64,000 nt of DNA from an uncultured Pseudomonadales bacterium (GCA_958296165.1 OY282447.1:806001-870000), one strand, 5' to 3'. Positions 26,254 to 35,601 are shown, counted from the first letter of the stretch. Translations and numbers: made by a program. Notes: a model not told the origin generated them from the sequence alone.

Positions 26254-27051
26254 GTGCTCACGAGCCTGCGTAATGTCCGCGTGAAAGACGTAGTGCGGCT
26301 GCGCAATCGTCGCCACCGGGAGCGCGAACGCCGCTTCGTGATCGAAGGCAAACGCGAACTCGCCGCCGCTGCGGCGGCGCACTTTCCGCTGCAAACGCTG
26401 TTCTATTGCGAGGAGCTGCTTGCCGATGACAGCGACCGCGCATTGATCGGCGAGCTGGCAGGAGGCGGTGCGGAATGTGAAACTGCCAGCCGGGCGGTCT
26501 TCGAGAAGATGTCCTATAGACGCACGCCCGATGGCCTGATTGCCGTGGCTGCCATGCCCTCCATCGCGCTCGAAGCGCTGCCGGCGCCACCAGCCGACTC
26601 GCTCTGGCTGATCGCTGCCGCCATCGAGAAGCCCGGCAACCTAGGCGCGATGTTGCGCAGCGCAGACGCTGCCGGCGCCACTGGCGTGCTAATCGCAGAC
26701 GCCGCCACGGACGTCTTCAATCCAAACGTGGTGCGGGCCAGCGTCGGTACGCTGTTCAGCGTACCCATCGCCGCCGCCTCGGCGGACGCGCTGCGGGCTT
26801 GGCTGGCCGAACACCACATCCGCGTCCTAGCCGCCAGCGCCGAAGCGGCCACCGAGTACACGGCCGTGGACCTTCGGGGCAGCGTCGCGGTGGCAGTCGG
26901 TGCCGAGAGCGCCGGCTTGAGCGCGGCTTGGCTTGAAGGCTTTGAGACGATGCGCATACCGATGCTGGGCCGCGCGGATTCGATCAACGCCGCAATGGCC
27001 GCCGCCATCCTGCTCTTCGAGGCGCGCCGGCAGCGCTACGCTGCATCCTGA
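26254..27051 (+). CDS. TrmH/SpoU-family RNA 2'-O-methyltransferase
   Basis: A 265-residue SPOUT methyltransferase. An N-terminal substrate-binding part (RLRNRRHRERERRFVIEGKR) precedes the SpoU core: AAIEKPGNLGAMLRSADAAG, NPNVVRASVGTLFSVP, VAVGAESAGLSAAW and MLGRADSINAAMAAAILLFE. It methylates ribose in tRNA or rRNA using SAM; the exact target is not evident. I chose the GTG at 26254 because it follows the stop of the PhyH gene; an open frame from 26041 reads through the tandem repeat inside that gene and is probably not used. Confidence 0.88.
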   Translation: MLTSLRNVRVKDVVRLRNRRHRERERRFVIEGKRELAAAAAAHFPLQTLFYCEELLADDSDRALIGELAGGGAECETASRAVFEKMSYRRTPDGLIAVAAMPSIALEALPAPPADSLWLIAAAIEKPGNLGAMLRSADAAGATGVLIADAATDVFNPNVVRASVGTLFSVPIAAASADALRAWLAEHHIRVLAASAEAATEYTAVDLRGSVAVAVGAESAGLSAAWLEGFETMRIPMLGRADSINAAMAAAILLFEARRQRYAAS

Positions 27052-27153
27052 CGCATCCGTGCGGAAGGTGGAAAAGCACCGCCAACAGAACCTTGCACCC
27101 CTCCGCGTATACTCGAACTTGCCAAAGCGTTCCCGCCACGTCATAAGAGTTCG

Positions 27154-27759
27154 ATGATGAGCCAGCGTCAGGAAATACCGCTGTTTCCGCTCGGCAACGT
27201 GTTGTTCAGCGGCGCGCGGCTGCCATTGCAGATATTCGAGCCGCGCTATCTCGATCTCGTCGGGCGTTGCATGAAAACGGACAGCGGCTTCGGCGTGGTG
27301 CTGATTCGCGAGGGCTCCGAGGCGCGCCGCAGCAACCAGCAGGGGCCGCCATCGCTGTTTGACGTGGGCACCTACGCCCGCATCGTGGATTTCAACCAAC
27401 TGGCCAGCGGCATGCTGGGCATCGTTTGCGTCGGTGGCGAGAAGTTCCGCATCCATCGTGACTGGGAGGCGCAGGATCATCTGCGCCTTGCGGAGGTGGA
27501 GTTCCTGCCCGAAGAGCCGTCGAGCGCGGTAGCCGAAGACTTCCAGCCGCTGGTGGATACGCTGCGCGTACTCGCCAAGCATCCGATGATTCAGCAGCTC
27601 GGCTTGGAAGTGGACTACGACGACGCCCGCTCGGTGAGCTGGCGGCTGGCGGAACTCCTGCCGCTGGAGGCGGAAACCAAGCAGAGCCTGTTGCAGATGC
27701 AGCAGCCGCGCGAACGGCTGGTGGAGATACGGCGTCTTGTCGCCAAGCTCAGGGGCTAG
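27154..27759 (+). CDS. LON substrate-binding domain protein
   Basis: A 201-residue stand-alone LON N-terminal domain: IPLFPLGNVLFSGARLPLQI, FEPRYLDLVGRCM, FGVVLIREGSE and VGTYARIVDFNQL are textbook. There is no ATPase or protease part. The family (COG2802) is common in proteobacteria; its function is not established. The end overlaps the start of nadD by 23 bases, suggesting co-translation with the NAD and ribosome genes that follow. Confidence 0.93.
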   Translation: MMSQRQEIPLFPLGNVLFSGARLPLQIFEPRYLDLVGRCMKTDSGFGVVLIREGSEARRSNQQGPPSLFDVGTYARIVDFNQLASGMLGIVCVGGEKFRIHRDWEAQDHLRLAEVEFLPEEPSSAVAEDFQPLVDTLRVLAKHPMIQQLGLEVDYDDARSVSWRLAELLPLEAETKQSLLQMQQPRERLVEIRRLVAKLRG

Positions 27760-28426
27760 CGAGCAAGCGCCGGCCTGCAAGGCCATCTTCGGCGGCACTT
27801 TCGATCCCGTCCATCTCGGCCACTTGCACGCCGCCCGCGCTGGCCGCGAAGCGCTGGACGTCGGCAGCGTGACATTGCTGCCAGCGGGGCGGCCGTGGCA
27901 TCGTCCTGCGCCCGTTGCGAGCGTGGAACATCGTTGGCGGATGCTGGGCTTGGCGGTGCGGCAAGAGCCCGGATTGGCACGTTCCGATCTCGAAATCGTC
28001 CGCCAAGGGCCGTCCTACACCGTGGACACGCTCGGCGCGCTCGCTGGCGACGCCCCCGTGGTCTGGTTCATCGGCGGCGATGCATTGGCGGCCATCGCCT
28101 CTTGGCACCGGGCCGATGAACTTCCGGCGCTGTGCCACCTGCTGGCTTTCGACCGCCCCGGCAGCAATCCGCGCCAGCATCCGCCAAGAAACGTCCCCAG
28201 AGGCTTCGTGGAAGCCCAAGACGCCGCGGACCTAAAGCGTCATCAAGGCGGGCGCATCCACTTTCTGCGCTGCGACATGCGTGCCGTTTCCGCCAGCGAG
28301 GTGCGTCGCACCATCGCCGCCGGCGGCGACCCGAGCGCATGGCTGCCACAACCGATCTGGGCCTATATCAAGGCGCATCACTTGTACGGCGCGCGCATTG
28401 CCCGCGAACGGAATATGGGCCTATAG
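27737..28426 (+). CDS. nadD: Nicotinate-nucleotide adenylyltransferase
   Basis: A 229-residue enzyme that joins nicotinate mononucleotide to ATP to make deamido-NAD. The nucleotidyltransferase signature IFGGTFDPVHLGHLHAA, the SYTVDTL segment and the C-terminal RAVSASEVRRTIAAG are present. The start is a TTG (27737) inside the end of the LON gene; a start further in would remove little before the catalytic loop. Genes for RsfS and RlmH follow, a conserved order in gammaproteobacteria. Confidence 0.95.
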   Translation: MSPSSGASEQAPACKAIFGGTFDPVHLGHLHAARAGREALDVGSVTLLPAGRPWHRPAPVASVEHRWRMLGLAVRQEPGLARSDLEIVRQGPSYTVDTLGALAGDAPVVWFIGGDALAAIASWHRADELPALCHLLAFDRPGSNPRQHPPRNVPRGFVEAQDAADLKRHQGGRIHFLRCDMRAVSASEVRRTIAAGGDPSAWLPQPIWAYIKAHHLYGARIARERNMGL

Positions 28427-28464
28427 TTGCAGCCTACGACGCCCACTACCCAACGGATCGCAAC

Positions 28465-28833
28465 GTGACGGTGCAAAGCGCCGCTGAATTGAAGGACTTG
28501 GTGCTCGCTGCGGTAGACGACCGCAAAGGCATCGATCCCGTCGTCTTGGCAGTGTCCTCGCTCACCGAGGTAACGGACTACATGGTGATGGTCAGCGGCA
28601 CTTCGAGCCGCCACGTTAGAGCCATCGTGGACAACGTGCTGGAAACGGCGAAGGAGCACGATGTGCGTGTGCTGGGCGTCGAGGGTCGCGATCGCAACGA
28701 CTGGGTGCTGGTGGATCTAGCCGATGTGGTGCTGCACGTGATGCGCCCGCAAGCGCGCTCGTTCTACGACCTGGAGCGCTTGTGGGAGCTGCCCGATCCA
28801 ACGCCTGCCGAGAAGCCTGCGGCAAGCGTTTGA
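28465..28833 (+). CDS. rsfS: Ribosomal silencing factor RsfS
   Basis: A 122-residue protein that binds ribosomal protein uL14 and keeps the subunits apart in starvation. DRKGIDPVVLAVSSLTEVTD, YMVMVSGTSSRHVRAIVDNV, EGRDRNDWVLVDLADVVLHV and ARSFYDLERLW are the standard motifs. The GTG at 28465 gives the usual length; the frame is open further upstream inside nadD but those residues are not typical. It overlaps rlmH by 4 bases. Confidence 0.95.
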   Translation: MTVQSAAELKDLVLAAVDDRKGIDPVVLAVSSLTEVTDYMVMVSGTSSRHVRAIVDNVLETAKEHDVRVLGVEGRDRNDWVLVDLADVVLHVMRPQARSFYDLERLWELPDPTPAEKPAASV

Positions 28834-29279
28834 AGCTGCGGCTCCTGACGGTCGGCAAGGCACCGCGATGGATCGACGACGGCTTCGCCGACTACGCCCG
28901 ACGGCTGCCGCCGGAGCATGCGTTGCAGCTGGTCGTGGTGCCGCCGCGGCGCGGCCAGACGGACGAACAGCGGCTGCTGGCGGCACTGCACGCGAGCGAG
29001 ACGGCCGTAGCCTTCGACCAGCGCGGCCAAGCGCTCGACAGCGCCGGCATGGCCGCGCTCCTGGCCGAGTGGCGCATGGCCGGGCGAGACGTCGCGATGC
29101 TGGTGGGCGGCGTTGCCGGCTTCGGTGCCGACACGCGACAACGAGCGCAGCATGTACTGTCGCTGTCTACGATGACCTTTCCGCATCAACTCGTCCGCGT
29201 GCTGGTTGCCGAGCAGATCTATCGCGCCTGGACGATTCTGAGCGGCCATCCATACCATCGCGCCCAGGCGCGGCCATGA
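28830..29279 (+). CDS. rlmH: 23S rRNA pseudouridine-1915 N3-methyltransferase RlmH
   Basis: A 149-residue SPOUT enzyme that methylates pseudouridine 1915 of 23S rRNA. LKLRLLTVGKAP at the start, VAFDQRGQALDSAGMAALL, LVGGVAGFGADTRQRA and the tail QLVRVLVAEQIYRAW with PYHR identify it. The start is a TTG whose last bases overlap the rsfS stop (TTGA). Size and position match the canonical nadD-rsfS-rlmH-mrdA cluster. Confidence 0.95.
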   Translation: MKLRLLTVGKAPRWIDDGFADYARRLPPEHALQLVVVPPRRGQTDEQRLLAALHASETAVAFDQRGQALDSAGMAALLAEWRMAGRDVAMLVGGVAGFGADTRQRAQHVLSLSTMTFPHQLVRVLVAEQIYRAWTILSGHPYHRAQARP

Positions 29280-29283
29280 GGCG

Positions 29284-31350
29284 GTGCCAAGCACCGGCTC
29301 TGCTGCGCTTACGCGCCGGGGTGCGCTGAAGATGGTCGACGGTCACAAGCCGCCGCGCACGAAGGATGTGGAGCACGAACAGGCGGCATTCGCGTCGCGC
29401 ACCTTCGCACTGCTGTTGATCTTGGCCGCGCTGATCTGCGTGCTGATCGCCCGGATGGTCTATCTGATGGTCTTCAAGCACGACGACTATCGCACCCTTT
29501 CTGAAGAGAATCGCGTCCAAACCGTTGCCTTGGCACCCACCCGAGGCCTCATCTACGACCGCAACGGCGTCCTGCTGGCCACCAACCGCACCGTCTTCTC
29601 CGCGTTTGTGATTGCCGAGCGCACCAAGGATCTGCGCACGACGGTGGCAGAGGTCGCAACGCTGTTGGAGTTGTCCGAAGACGAGTTGGCCGGCATCAGC
29701 GACCGACTGGCCACACCGCGTCGGCCGCTGGCGCCGGTGCTGCTGAAGCTCAACCTGAGCCCACGCGAGCGGGCTGTGCTGGAAGTGAACGGCCACCGTC
29801 TGCACGGTGTGCAAGTCCGGCCCTCGACCATCCGCCGCTATCCGTTCGACGCGATGATGGCCCATGTGGTGGGTTCCGTTCGGCGCATAGCGGATGGCGA
29901 CTTGGCAAATCGGGATGCCCGCCGCTATCGGGCGACGCAGTTTATCGGCAAGCACGGCGTGGAGGCATTCTACGAGACGTCGCTGCACGGCGAGCCCGGC
30001 ATGAAGAGCGTGGAAGTGGATGTGCGCGGCAGCGAACGGCGCGAACTGTCCAGGCAGAAGCCCCGCAACGGCCAGAACATCACGCTGCATCTCGACAGCC
30101 GCCTGCAAATCGCCGCCAGCGCTGCGCTCGGCCAACGCCGCGGCGCCGTGGTCGCCATCGAGCCGGCGACCGGCGGCATCATCGCCATGGCGAGCAATCC
30201 AAGCTACGACCCAAACCTGTTCGTAACGGGCATCAGCGCCGACCAATACGCCGAACTGGTCAACTCCCGCACGGCGCCGATGGTCGATCGCGCTACGCGC
30301 GGACGCTACGCGCCCGGCTCCACTTTCAAGCCCATCGTGGGGCTGGCCGGCTTGGCATTGGGGATTACGGACTGGGAGCGCACCATAGTCGACAACGGCG
30401 AGTTTCGGCTGCCCGGCCGCCGCCGCGCCTATCGAGATTGGAGCTGGAAGCCCGGCAACTCCGGCGGCCAAGGCGTCGTCGATTTGCGCCGCGCCATCTA
30501 TCGATCCTCCAACGTCTACTTCTACGAGCTGGGCTCGCGCATGCCTACGGACGCGATGCCGGACTTCGCCGCCCAATTCGGCTATGGGCGCGTGAGCTCG
30601 TTGGACGTGGCCGGGGCAGACCCCGGCATCCTGCCCGACAGCGAGTGGAAGGCCGGCTACCGCGGCGAGGTGTGGTATCCGGGCGACAACGTCAACATGG
30701 CCATCGGCCAAGGCGATCTGCTGGTAACGCCGCTGCAACTGGCCACCGCCGTGGCCACCATCGCCAACCGCGGCCGGCTGGTGCCGCCGCGACTGCTGCG
30801 ATCGAGCGATGCGCCGCTGGCCGAGTACGCACACGAAGAGATCGTCCGCGTGAGTGCGGCCGCCTTGGCGGAGCACGACGCCAACGCACAGCGCCGCGAA
30901 CTGCAACCAGAGGACTGGGAGCGCATGGTGGATGCCATGGAAGACGTGGTGCATCGCGGCAACAAGGGCTATCGCCAGAACGGCACAGCGTGGGCGCATA
31001 TCGGTCGCGACATCCGCTACCGCATGGCCGGCAAATCCGGCACCGCGCAAGTTGTCGGCATAGCGCAGGGCGAGGAATACAACGAAGATGAGCTGGACGA
31101 ATACCAGCGCAAGCACGCTTGGTTCATGGCCTTCGCACCCGCCGATGCGCCGCAGCTGGCCGTAGCGGTGCTGATGGAAAACGGCGGCGGCGGGAGCTCC
31201 GTGGCGGGGCCGGTAGCGCGGGAAGTGCTAGACGCCTATCTGCTGCCGCGCATCGCCGAAGAAGCGGAAGCGCCGCTCGCGCAAGCGAATGCGCCAGGCG
31301 AGCCGAGGGCGACCGGCGAATCGGGCGATGCAATGAGCGGACGTTCCTAG
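29284..31350 (+). CDS. mrdA: Penicillin-binding protein 2, elongation transpeptidase
   Basis: Up to 688 residues: a short cytoplasmic start, one membrane helix (FALLLILAALICVLIARMVY), a PBP dimerisation region (TRGLIYDRNGVLLATN) and the transpeptidase domain with STFK (about 346), SSN (about 407) and KSGT (about 583). It cross-links peptidoglycan in the elongasome with RodA, encoded 4 bases downstream. The start may be the GTG at 29284 or the ATG at 29332, which is closer to typical. The C-terminal tail after residue 640 is rich in Ala and Glu. Confidence 0.96.
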   Translation: MPSTGSAALTRRGALKMVDGHKPPRTKDVEHEQAAFASRTFALLLILAALICVLIARMVYLMVFKHDDYRTLSEENRVQTVALAPTRGLIYDRNGVLLATNRTVFSAFVIAERTKDLRTTVAEVATLLELSEDELAGISDRLATPRRPLAPVLLKLNLSPRERAVLEVNGHRLHGVQVRPSTIRRYPFDAMMAHVVGSVRRIADGDLANRDARRYRATQFIGKHGVEAFYETSLHGEPGMKSVEVDVRGSERRELSRQKPRNGQNITLHLDSRLQIAASAALGQRRGAVVAIEPATGGIIAMASNPSYDPNLFVTGISADQYAELVNSRTAPMVDRATRGRYAPGSTFKPIVGLAGLALGITDWERTIVDNGEFRLPGRRRAYRDWSWKPGNSGGQGVVDLRRAIYRSSNVYFYELGSRMPTDAMPDFAAQFGYGRVSSLDVAGADPGILPDSEWKAGYRGEVWYPGDNVNMAIGQGDLLVTPLQLATAVATIANRGRLVPPRLLRSSDAPLAEYAHEEIVRVSAAALAEHDANAQRRELQPEDWERMVDAMEDVVHRGNKGYRQNGTAWAHIGRDIRYRMAGKSGTAQVVGIAQGEEYNEDELDEYQRKHAWFMAFAPADAPQLAVAVLMENGGGGSSVAGPVAREVLDAYLLPRIAEEAEAPLAQANAPGEPRATGESGDAMSGRS

Positions 31351-31354
31351 TCCG

Positions 31355-32479
31355 ATGGCCCAAGACTACATCCGCACCATGCCGGTGGGCATCAGCCTGG
31401 CGCGGCGCAAGCTCTACGACGTTCATTTGGATCCGTGGCTGCTGCTCGCGCTGGCGGTCGTCGGCGTGTTCGGTCTGGTGGTGTTGAACAGCGCGGCGCA
31501 TGGCGACCGCACCATCCTCAACAATCAGATGCTGCGGCTCGGCGTCGCCTTCGGGGCCATGCTGCTAGCGGCGCAGGTCAATCCGCGCGTCTACTTGCGC
31601 TGGTCGCCGGCGCTGTACGTGGCAGGGCTCACGATGCTCGTCGTCGTGCTGGTGGTCGGCACTACCGCCAAAGGCGCTCAGCGCTGGCTGGACTTACCCT
31701 TGCTGCCGCGCTTCCAGCCTTCGGAGATCATGAAACTCGCGGTGCCCTTGGCGATCGCCTGGTATTTGCACGAACGACCGTTGCCGCCGAGCTGGCGTGA
31801 TCTCGGCGTATCCATCGCCCTGTTCACCGTGCCCGCCGGCCTGATCTTCTTGCAGCCCGATCTTGGCACTGCCCTGCTGGTCGCGGGCGGCGGCATGGCG
31901 GTGGTGCTGCTGTCTGGCGTGCGTTGGCGAATACCGCTCGCGGGCATGGGGCTGGCGGTGGCCGCAGCGCCTCTGCTTTGGCTCGCCATGCGCGACTATC
32001 AAAGAGGGCGAGTGCTCACTTTCTTGGACCCAGAACGCGATCCGCTAGGCGACGGCTGGAACATCATTCAGTCCAAGACCGCGCTCGGCTCGGGCGGCTT
32101 CGCCGGCAAAGGCATCGGCGACGGCACGCAGAGCCAGCTGGAGTTCCTGCCCGAGAGCCGCACGGACTTCATCATCGCCGTGATCGGCGAGGAGCTCGGC
32201 CTCATCGGCGTCACGCTGTTGCTTGCGCTCTATCTAGTCGTCGTCACGCGGGCGCTGCTAATCGCCGTGCGGGCGCAGGACACGTTCGGGAGGCTCGGTG
32301 CCGGCGGCCTGACGCTGGTTTTCTTCGCCTACGTGTTTGTTAATATCGCCATGGTTTCCGGCTTGCTGCCTGTGGTGGGGGTGCCGTTGCCGCTAGTGAG
32401 CTATGGCGGCACTTCCGCCATCACGCTCTTGGTCGGATTTGGTATCGTTATGGCGATCCACACGCACCGTCGATGGTAG
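31355..32479 (+). CDS. rodA: Rod shape-determining glycosyltransferase RodA
   Basis: A 374-residue SEDS-family polytopic membrane protein that polymerises lipid II with PBP2. The motifs PRFQPSEIMKLAVPLAIAWY, VPAGLIFLQPDLGTALLV, PLGDGWNIIQSKTALGSGG, ESRTDFIIAVIGEELGL and the C-terminal PVVGVPLPLVSYGGTSAITL are diagnostic of RodA rather than FtsW. About ten hydrophobic segments are visible. It follows mrdA by 4 bases. Confidence 0.97.
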   Translation: MAQDYIRTMPVGISLARRKLYDVHLDPWLLLALAVVGVFGLVVLNSAAHGDRTILNNQMLRLGVAFGAMLLAAQVNPRVYLRWSPALYVAGLTMLVVVLVVGTTAKGAQRWLDLPLLPRFQPSEIMKLAVPLAIAWYLHERPLPPSWRDLGVSIALFTVPAGLIFLQPDLGTALLVAGGGMAVVLLSGVRWRIPLAGMGLAVAAAPLLWLAMRDYQRGRVLTFLDPERDPLGDGWNIIQSKTALGSGGFAGKGIGDGTQSQLEFLPESRTDFIIAVIGEELGLIGVTLLLALYLVVVTRALLIAVRAQDTFGRLGAGGLTLVFFAYVFVNIAMVSGLLPVVGVPLPLVSYGGTSAITLLVGFGIVMAIHTHRRW

Positions 32480-32507
32480 GGACGCCACGCCGCTCGAAAG
32501 GAACTCG

Positions 32508-33560
32508 ATGACCGATATCGCAGCCGTGCCACACGCCAGTCCGCGCCTGAAGGCAGCCGCCAGCCACCGACGTTGGGGCGTTCGCATCGCCGCAGGGATG
32601 CTGCTGTGGGCCGCTAGCTCAGGCATCGCCTGGGCCGACTACAGCGACCGGCCTGTGGTGCAGGATTACGTGGACGAACTGGTTGCCGAGCACGGCTTCG
32701 ACCGCGACTGGCTTCTGGCCGTGTTCGCCAAGGCGAGCAAGAACGAAGACGTGATCGCACGCATGTCCAAGCCAGCCGAGAAGGCGTTGCAGTGGTATCA
32801 GTACCGGCGCATCTTCATCCAAGACAAGCGCATCGATGGCGGCGTCGATTTCTGGCAGCGCCATCGTGCAACCATTGAACGAGCGGCTGCACAGTTCAAT
32901 GTGGCCGAGGAGATCATCGTCGCCATCATTGGCGTGGAAACCTACTATGGGCGCATCCTGGGCACGTTTCCGGTGCTGGATTCACTCGCCACGCTCGCCT
33001 TCGACTATCCGCGCCGGGCCGCTTTCTTCAAGGGCCAGCTCACCGAGTACCTGCTGATCGTGCGCGAGCAGGGCATGGACCCTACGGCGCTGACCGGCTC
33101 CTACGCTGGCGCGTTCGGCTACGGGCAGTTCATTCCGTCGAGCTTTCGCAACTTCGCGGTGGATTTCGATGGCGACGGCGCGCGCAATATCTGGTCCAAC
33201 GAAACGGACGCCATCGGCAGCGTCGCCAACTATTTCGCCCGCCACGGTTGGCGCGGCGACGGGCCCGTTGCCGTGCGCGTGACGCTCGCCAAGCCAGAGG
33301 CGGAACGGCTGGCGAACGGCGGCTTGGAGCTTGAACAAACCGTTGCCGCGTTGCGCGCTGGAGGCGTTCTGGGCATCGACGAACTCGACGGCGACGAGAA
33401 GGCCAATCTCATGCGCATGGACTTGGCTGACGGCGCCGAGCATTGGCTGGCGCTGCACGATTTCTACGTCATCACGCGCTACAACCGCAGCCGCATGTAC
33501 GCCTTGGCTGTGCTGCAACTCAGCCAGCTCATCCGCGAGCAGTTTGATGCGGGTTCGTAG
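32508..33560 (+). CDS. mltB: Lytic murein transglycosylase B
   Basis: A 350-residue periplasmic transglycosylase with an N-terminal signal segment (GVRIAAGMLLWAASSGIAWA). The catalytic Glu is in IIGVETYYGRILG; YAGAFGYGQFIPSSF and DGDGARNIWSNETDAIGSVA are family hallmarks. It cuts glycan strands during wall growth. A strong AAGGAA site precedes the ATG at 32508, which settles the start against a longer frame inside rodA. Its end overlaps rlpA by 14 bases. Confidence 0.95.
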   Translation: MTDIAAVPHASPRLKAAASHRRWGVRIAAGMLLWAASSGIAWADYSDRPVVQDYVDELVAEHGFDRDWLLAVFAKASKNEDVIARMSKPAEKALQWYQYRRIFIQDKRIDGGVDFWQRHRATIERAAAQFNVAEEIIVAIIGVETYYGRILGTFPVLDSLATLAFDYPRRAAFFKGQLTEYLLIVREQGMDPTALTGSYAGAFGYGQFIPSSFRNFAVDFDGDGARNIWSNETDAIGSVANYFARHGWRGDGPVAVRVTLAKPEAERLANGGLELEQTVAALRAGGVLGIDELDGDEKANLMRMDLADGAEHWLALHDFYVITRYNRSRMYALAVLQLSQLIREQFDAGS

Positions 33561-34332
33561 CATCGCGGCGCTGACCTTGCTGGGGCTGACGGCCGGCTGC
33601 ATGGCAACGCCCTCCACCGTGCCAACCGTGCCGCCGAAAGCCGATGCCGCGCCAGCCGCGCCGCCGCCCGGCTTGGCGGACCTGCCAGACCCAGTGGTGC
33701 GTCCGTTGGTGAGGAGCAGGCTCGGCAACAAGCCGTATGTGGTGTGGGGCAAGCACTACGATGTGCTAGACAGCGCCGCCGGCTATCGCAGCGAAGGGCT
33801 GGCGTCTTGGTACGGCACCAAGTTCGACGGTCGAAGAACTTCGAGCGGCGAGGTGTACGACATATACAAGCTCACGGCCGCGCACCGCTCTCTGCCCATC
33901 CCCTCCTACGTGCGGGTGACCAATCTCGACAACGGCAGGTCGTCCATCGTGCGCGTGAACGACCGCGGCCCGTTTCACGACGATCGCATCATCGACCTCT
34001 CCTACGCAGCGGCGGTGAAGCTCGGCTTCGCGCACCGCGGCACTACGCAGGTGCGCGTGGAAGCCGTGCTGCCGGCGCCGCCGGCCGGCCGGCCATCGCA
34101 GCGACCCGGCGCTGCTCCGTTTTTCGTTCGCGCCGGCCGCTTCAACGATTTCACGAGCGCCGACGCCGCCCGCAACGCGCTCGCGCTGGTGGCGCCGGGG
34201 GATGCGTTCGTGGTACGCACCGGCGACGCCTTCGCAGTGCGCATCGGGCCGTTGGGAACCCGCCACGAAGCGAACCGCCTGCACGCTTTTCTGGTGTTCC
34301 AAGAGCACACGCCGGTCATCCTAGAGAAATAG
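33547..34332 (+). CDS. rlpA: Septal ring lytic transglycosylase RlpA, lipoprotein
   Basis: A 261-residue lipoprotein: the lipobox is LTAGC (Cys about 18). A double-psi beta-barrel domain follows (LASWYGTKFDGRRTSSGEVY, VRVTNLDNGRSSIVRVNDRG, IIDLSYAAAVKLGF), then a C-terminal SPOR domain (FFVRAGRFNDFTSADAARNA). RlpA cleaves glycans lacking stem peptides at the septum. It starts inside the end of mltB and is 3 bases from dacA. Confidence 0.95.
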   Translation: MRVRSIAALTLLGLTAGCMATPSTVPTVPPKADAAPAAPPPGLADLPDPVVRPLVRSRLGNKPYVVWGKHYDVLDSAAGYRSEGLASWYGTKFDGRRTSSGEVYDIYKLTAAHRSLPIPSYVRVTNLDNGRSSIVRVNDRGPFHDDRIIDLSYAAAVKLGFAHRGTTQVRVEAVLPAPPAGRPSQRPGAAPFFVRAGRFNDFTSADAARNALALVAPGDAFVVRTGDAFAVRIGPLGTRHEANRLHAFLVFQEHTPVILEK

Positions 34333-34335
34333 CTC

Positions 34336-35601
34336 ATGCGCCCTTCTACCAAGCCGATCTCCACCAAGCCGATCGCCACCAAGCCCATCGCCACCAAGCC
34401 CAGCCCCGCCAAGTCCGCCTGCTTAGCCGCTTTGCGCTTGTGTGTCTTCGGCCTCGCCACGCACGCTTTGGCGGCACCGAATGTCTTGCCGAGCGCACCG
34501 CCGGTGTCGTCCAAGAGCTACATCCTCATGGACGCCTTCTCCGGCGCCGTAGTCGCCGAACGAGACAGCGACAATCCGCTGCCGCCGGCCAGCCTGACCA
34601 AGATCATGACCAGCTTCGTGGCCGCCAGCGAGCTCGCTGCCGGGCGCATCGCGCTCGACGACGACGTTCCCATCAGCGTCAAGGCATGGCGCACCGGCGG
34701 CTCGAAGATGTTCGTGCGCGAAGGCACCAGCGTGAAGCTCGAAGACTTGCTGCGCGGCATCGTCATCCAATCCGGCAATGACGCCAGCGTCGCCGTGGCC
34801 GAGTACATCGGCGGCGACGAGGATGGCTTCGCCAACATGATGAACGCTCACGCGCAGGAACTGGGCTTGGCGTCGTCGCGCTTCGTCAATTCCACCGGCC
34901 TGCCGGACGACGGACACCATTCCTCGGCGCGTGATTTGGCGTTGCTCACCGCAGCGCTCATCGAGCGCTACCCGGACCACTACGCGATGTACGCGGAAAA
35001 GTCCTTCACCTACGGCGACATCCAGCAGCCCAACCGCAATCGGCTGCTGTGGCGCGACAAATCCGTGGACGGGGTGAAGACCGGCCTTACCAACGCAGCT
35101 GGCTATTGCCTAGTGGCATCTGCGCTGCGCGACGGCACGCGGCTAGTCGCGGCAGTCATGGGCGCGGACACTAACGATGCGCGCTTCCAAGACGCGCAAA
35201 AGCTGCTCGCATACGGGTTCCGCTATTACGAAACACGAGAGATCTACCAGGCCGGAGACGTGCTGACCACAGCCGCGGTTTGGTACGGCACAGAGCGGAC
35301 CGTGGACATTGGCGTTGCCGACGCGCTGCGCCTGACGCTGCCGCGCGGCCGCTACGACGATCTCGATGCCGTCATCGACTTGCCGAAGATTGTCGAAGCG
35401 CCCATCGAAGCTGCCGCCGAACTCGGCAAGGTGCGCATCACGCTGGACGACGAGCTGCTCGCGGAAGCGCCGCTGGTGGCCAAGGCTGCGGTGCCACAAG
35501 CCGGTTTCTTCACTCGCATGAGCGACAGCGTGACGCTGTTCTTCCGCGATTTGCTCGGCATGTCGTCCGAGCCGCCGGCCGGCGAGCCGCCAGCTGATTG
35601 A
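34336..35601 (+). CDS. dacA: D-alanyl-D-alanine carboxypeptidase (PBP5/6 type)
   Basis: A 421-residue periplasmic carboxypeptidase that trims pentapeptides. Active-site motifs are PASLTKIMTS (SxxK), IQSGNDAS (SxN) and DGVKTGLTNAAGYC (KTG), and there is a C-terminal beta domain and amphipathic tail (TRMSDSVTLFFRDLLGM) as in PBP5. The N-terminus is odd: four copies of a TKPIA-like pentapeptide lie before the signal peptide, extending it by about 25 residues. It closes the wall-synthesis cluster. Confidence 0.95.
   Translation: MRPSTKPISTKPIATKPIATKPSPAKSACLAALRLCVFGLATHALAAPNVLPSAPPVSSKSYILMDAFSGAVVAERDSDNPLPPASLTKIMTSFVAASELAAGRIALDDDVPISVKAWRTGGSKMFVREGTSVKLEDLLRGIVIQSGNDASVAVAEYIGGDEDGFANMMNAHAQELGLASSRFVNSTGLPDDGHHSSARDLALLTAALIERYPDHYAMYAEKSFTYGDIQQPNRNRLLWRDKSVDGVKTGLTNAAGYCLVASALRDGTRLVAAVMGADTNDARFQDAQKLLAYGFRYYETREIYQAGDVLTTAAVWYGTERTVDIGVADALRLTLPRGRYDDLDAVIDLPKIVEAPIEAAAELGKVRITLDDELLAEAPLVAKAAVPQAGFFTRMSDSVTLFFRDLLGMSSEPPAGEPPAD
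34346..34405. repeat. 15-bp repeats at the dacA N-terminus
   Basis: Four imperfect copies of a 15-base unit (core ACCAAGCC-ATC-CC) encode STKPI, STKPI, ATKPI and ATKPS just before the signal peptide of dacA. Confidence 0.8.

Noticed and set aside
29167-31116. A 649-codon open frame antisense to mrdA
   Set aside because: mrdA is unmistakable on the other strand; the antisense frame has no recognisable domain and is a product of high GC in the third codon position.
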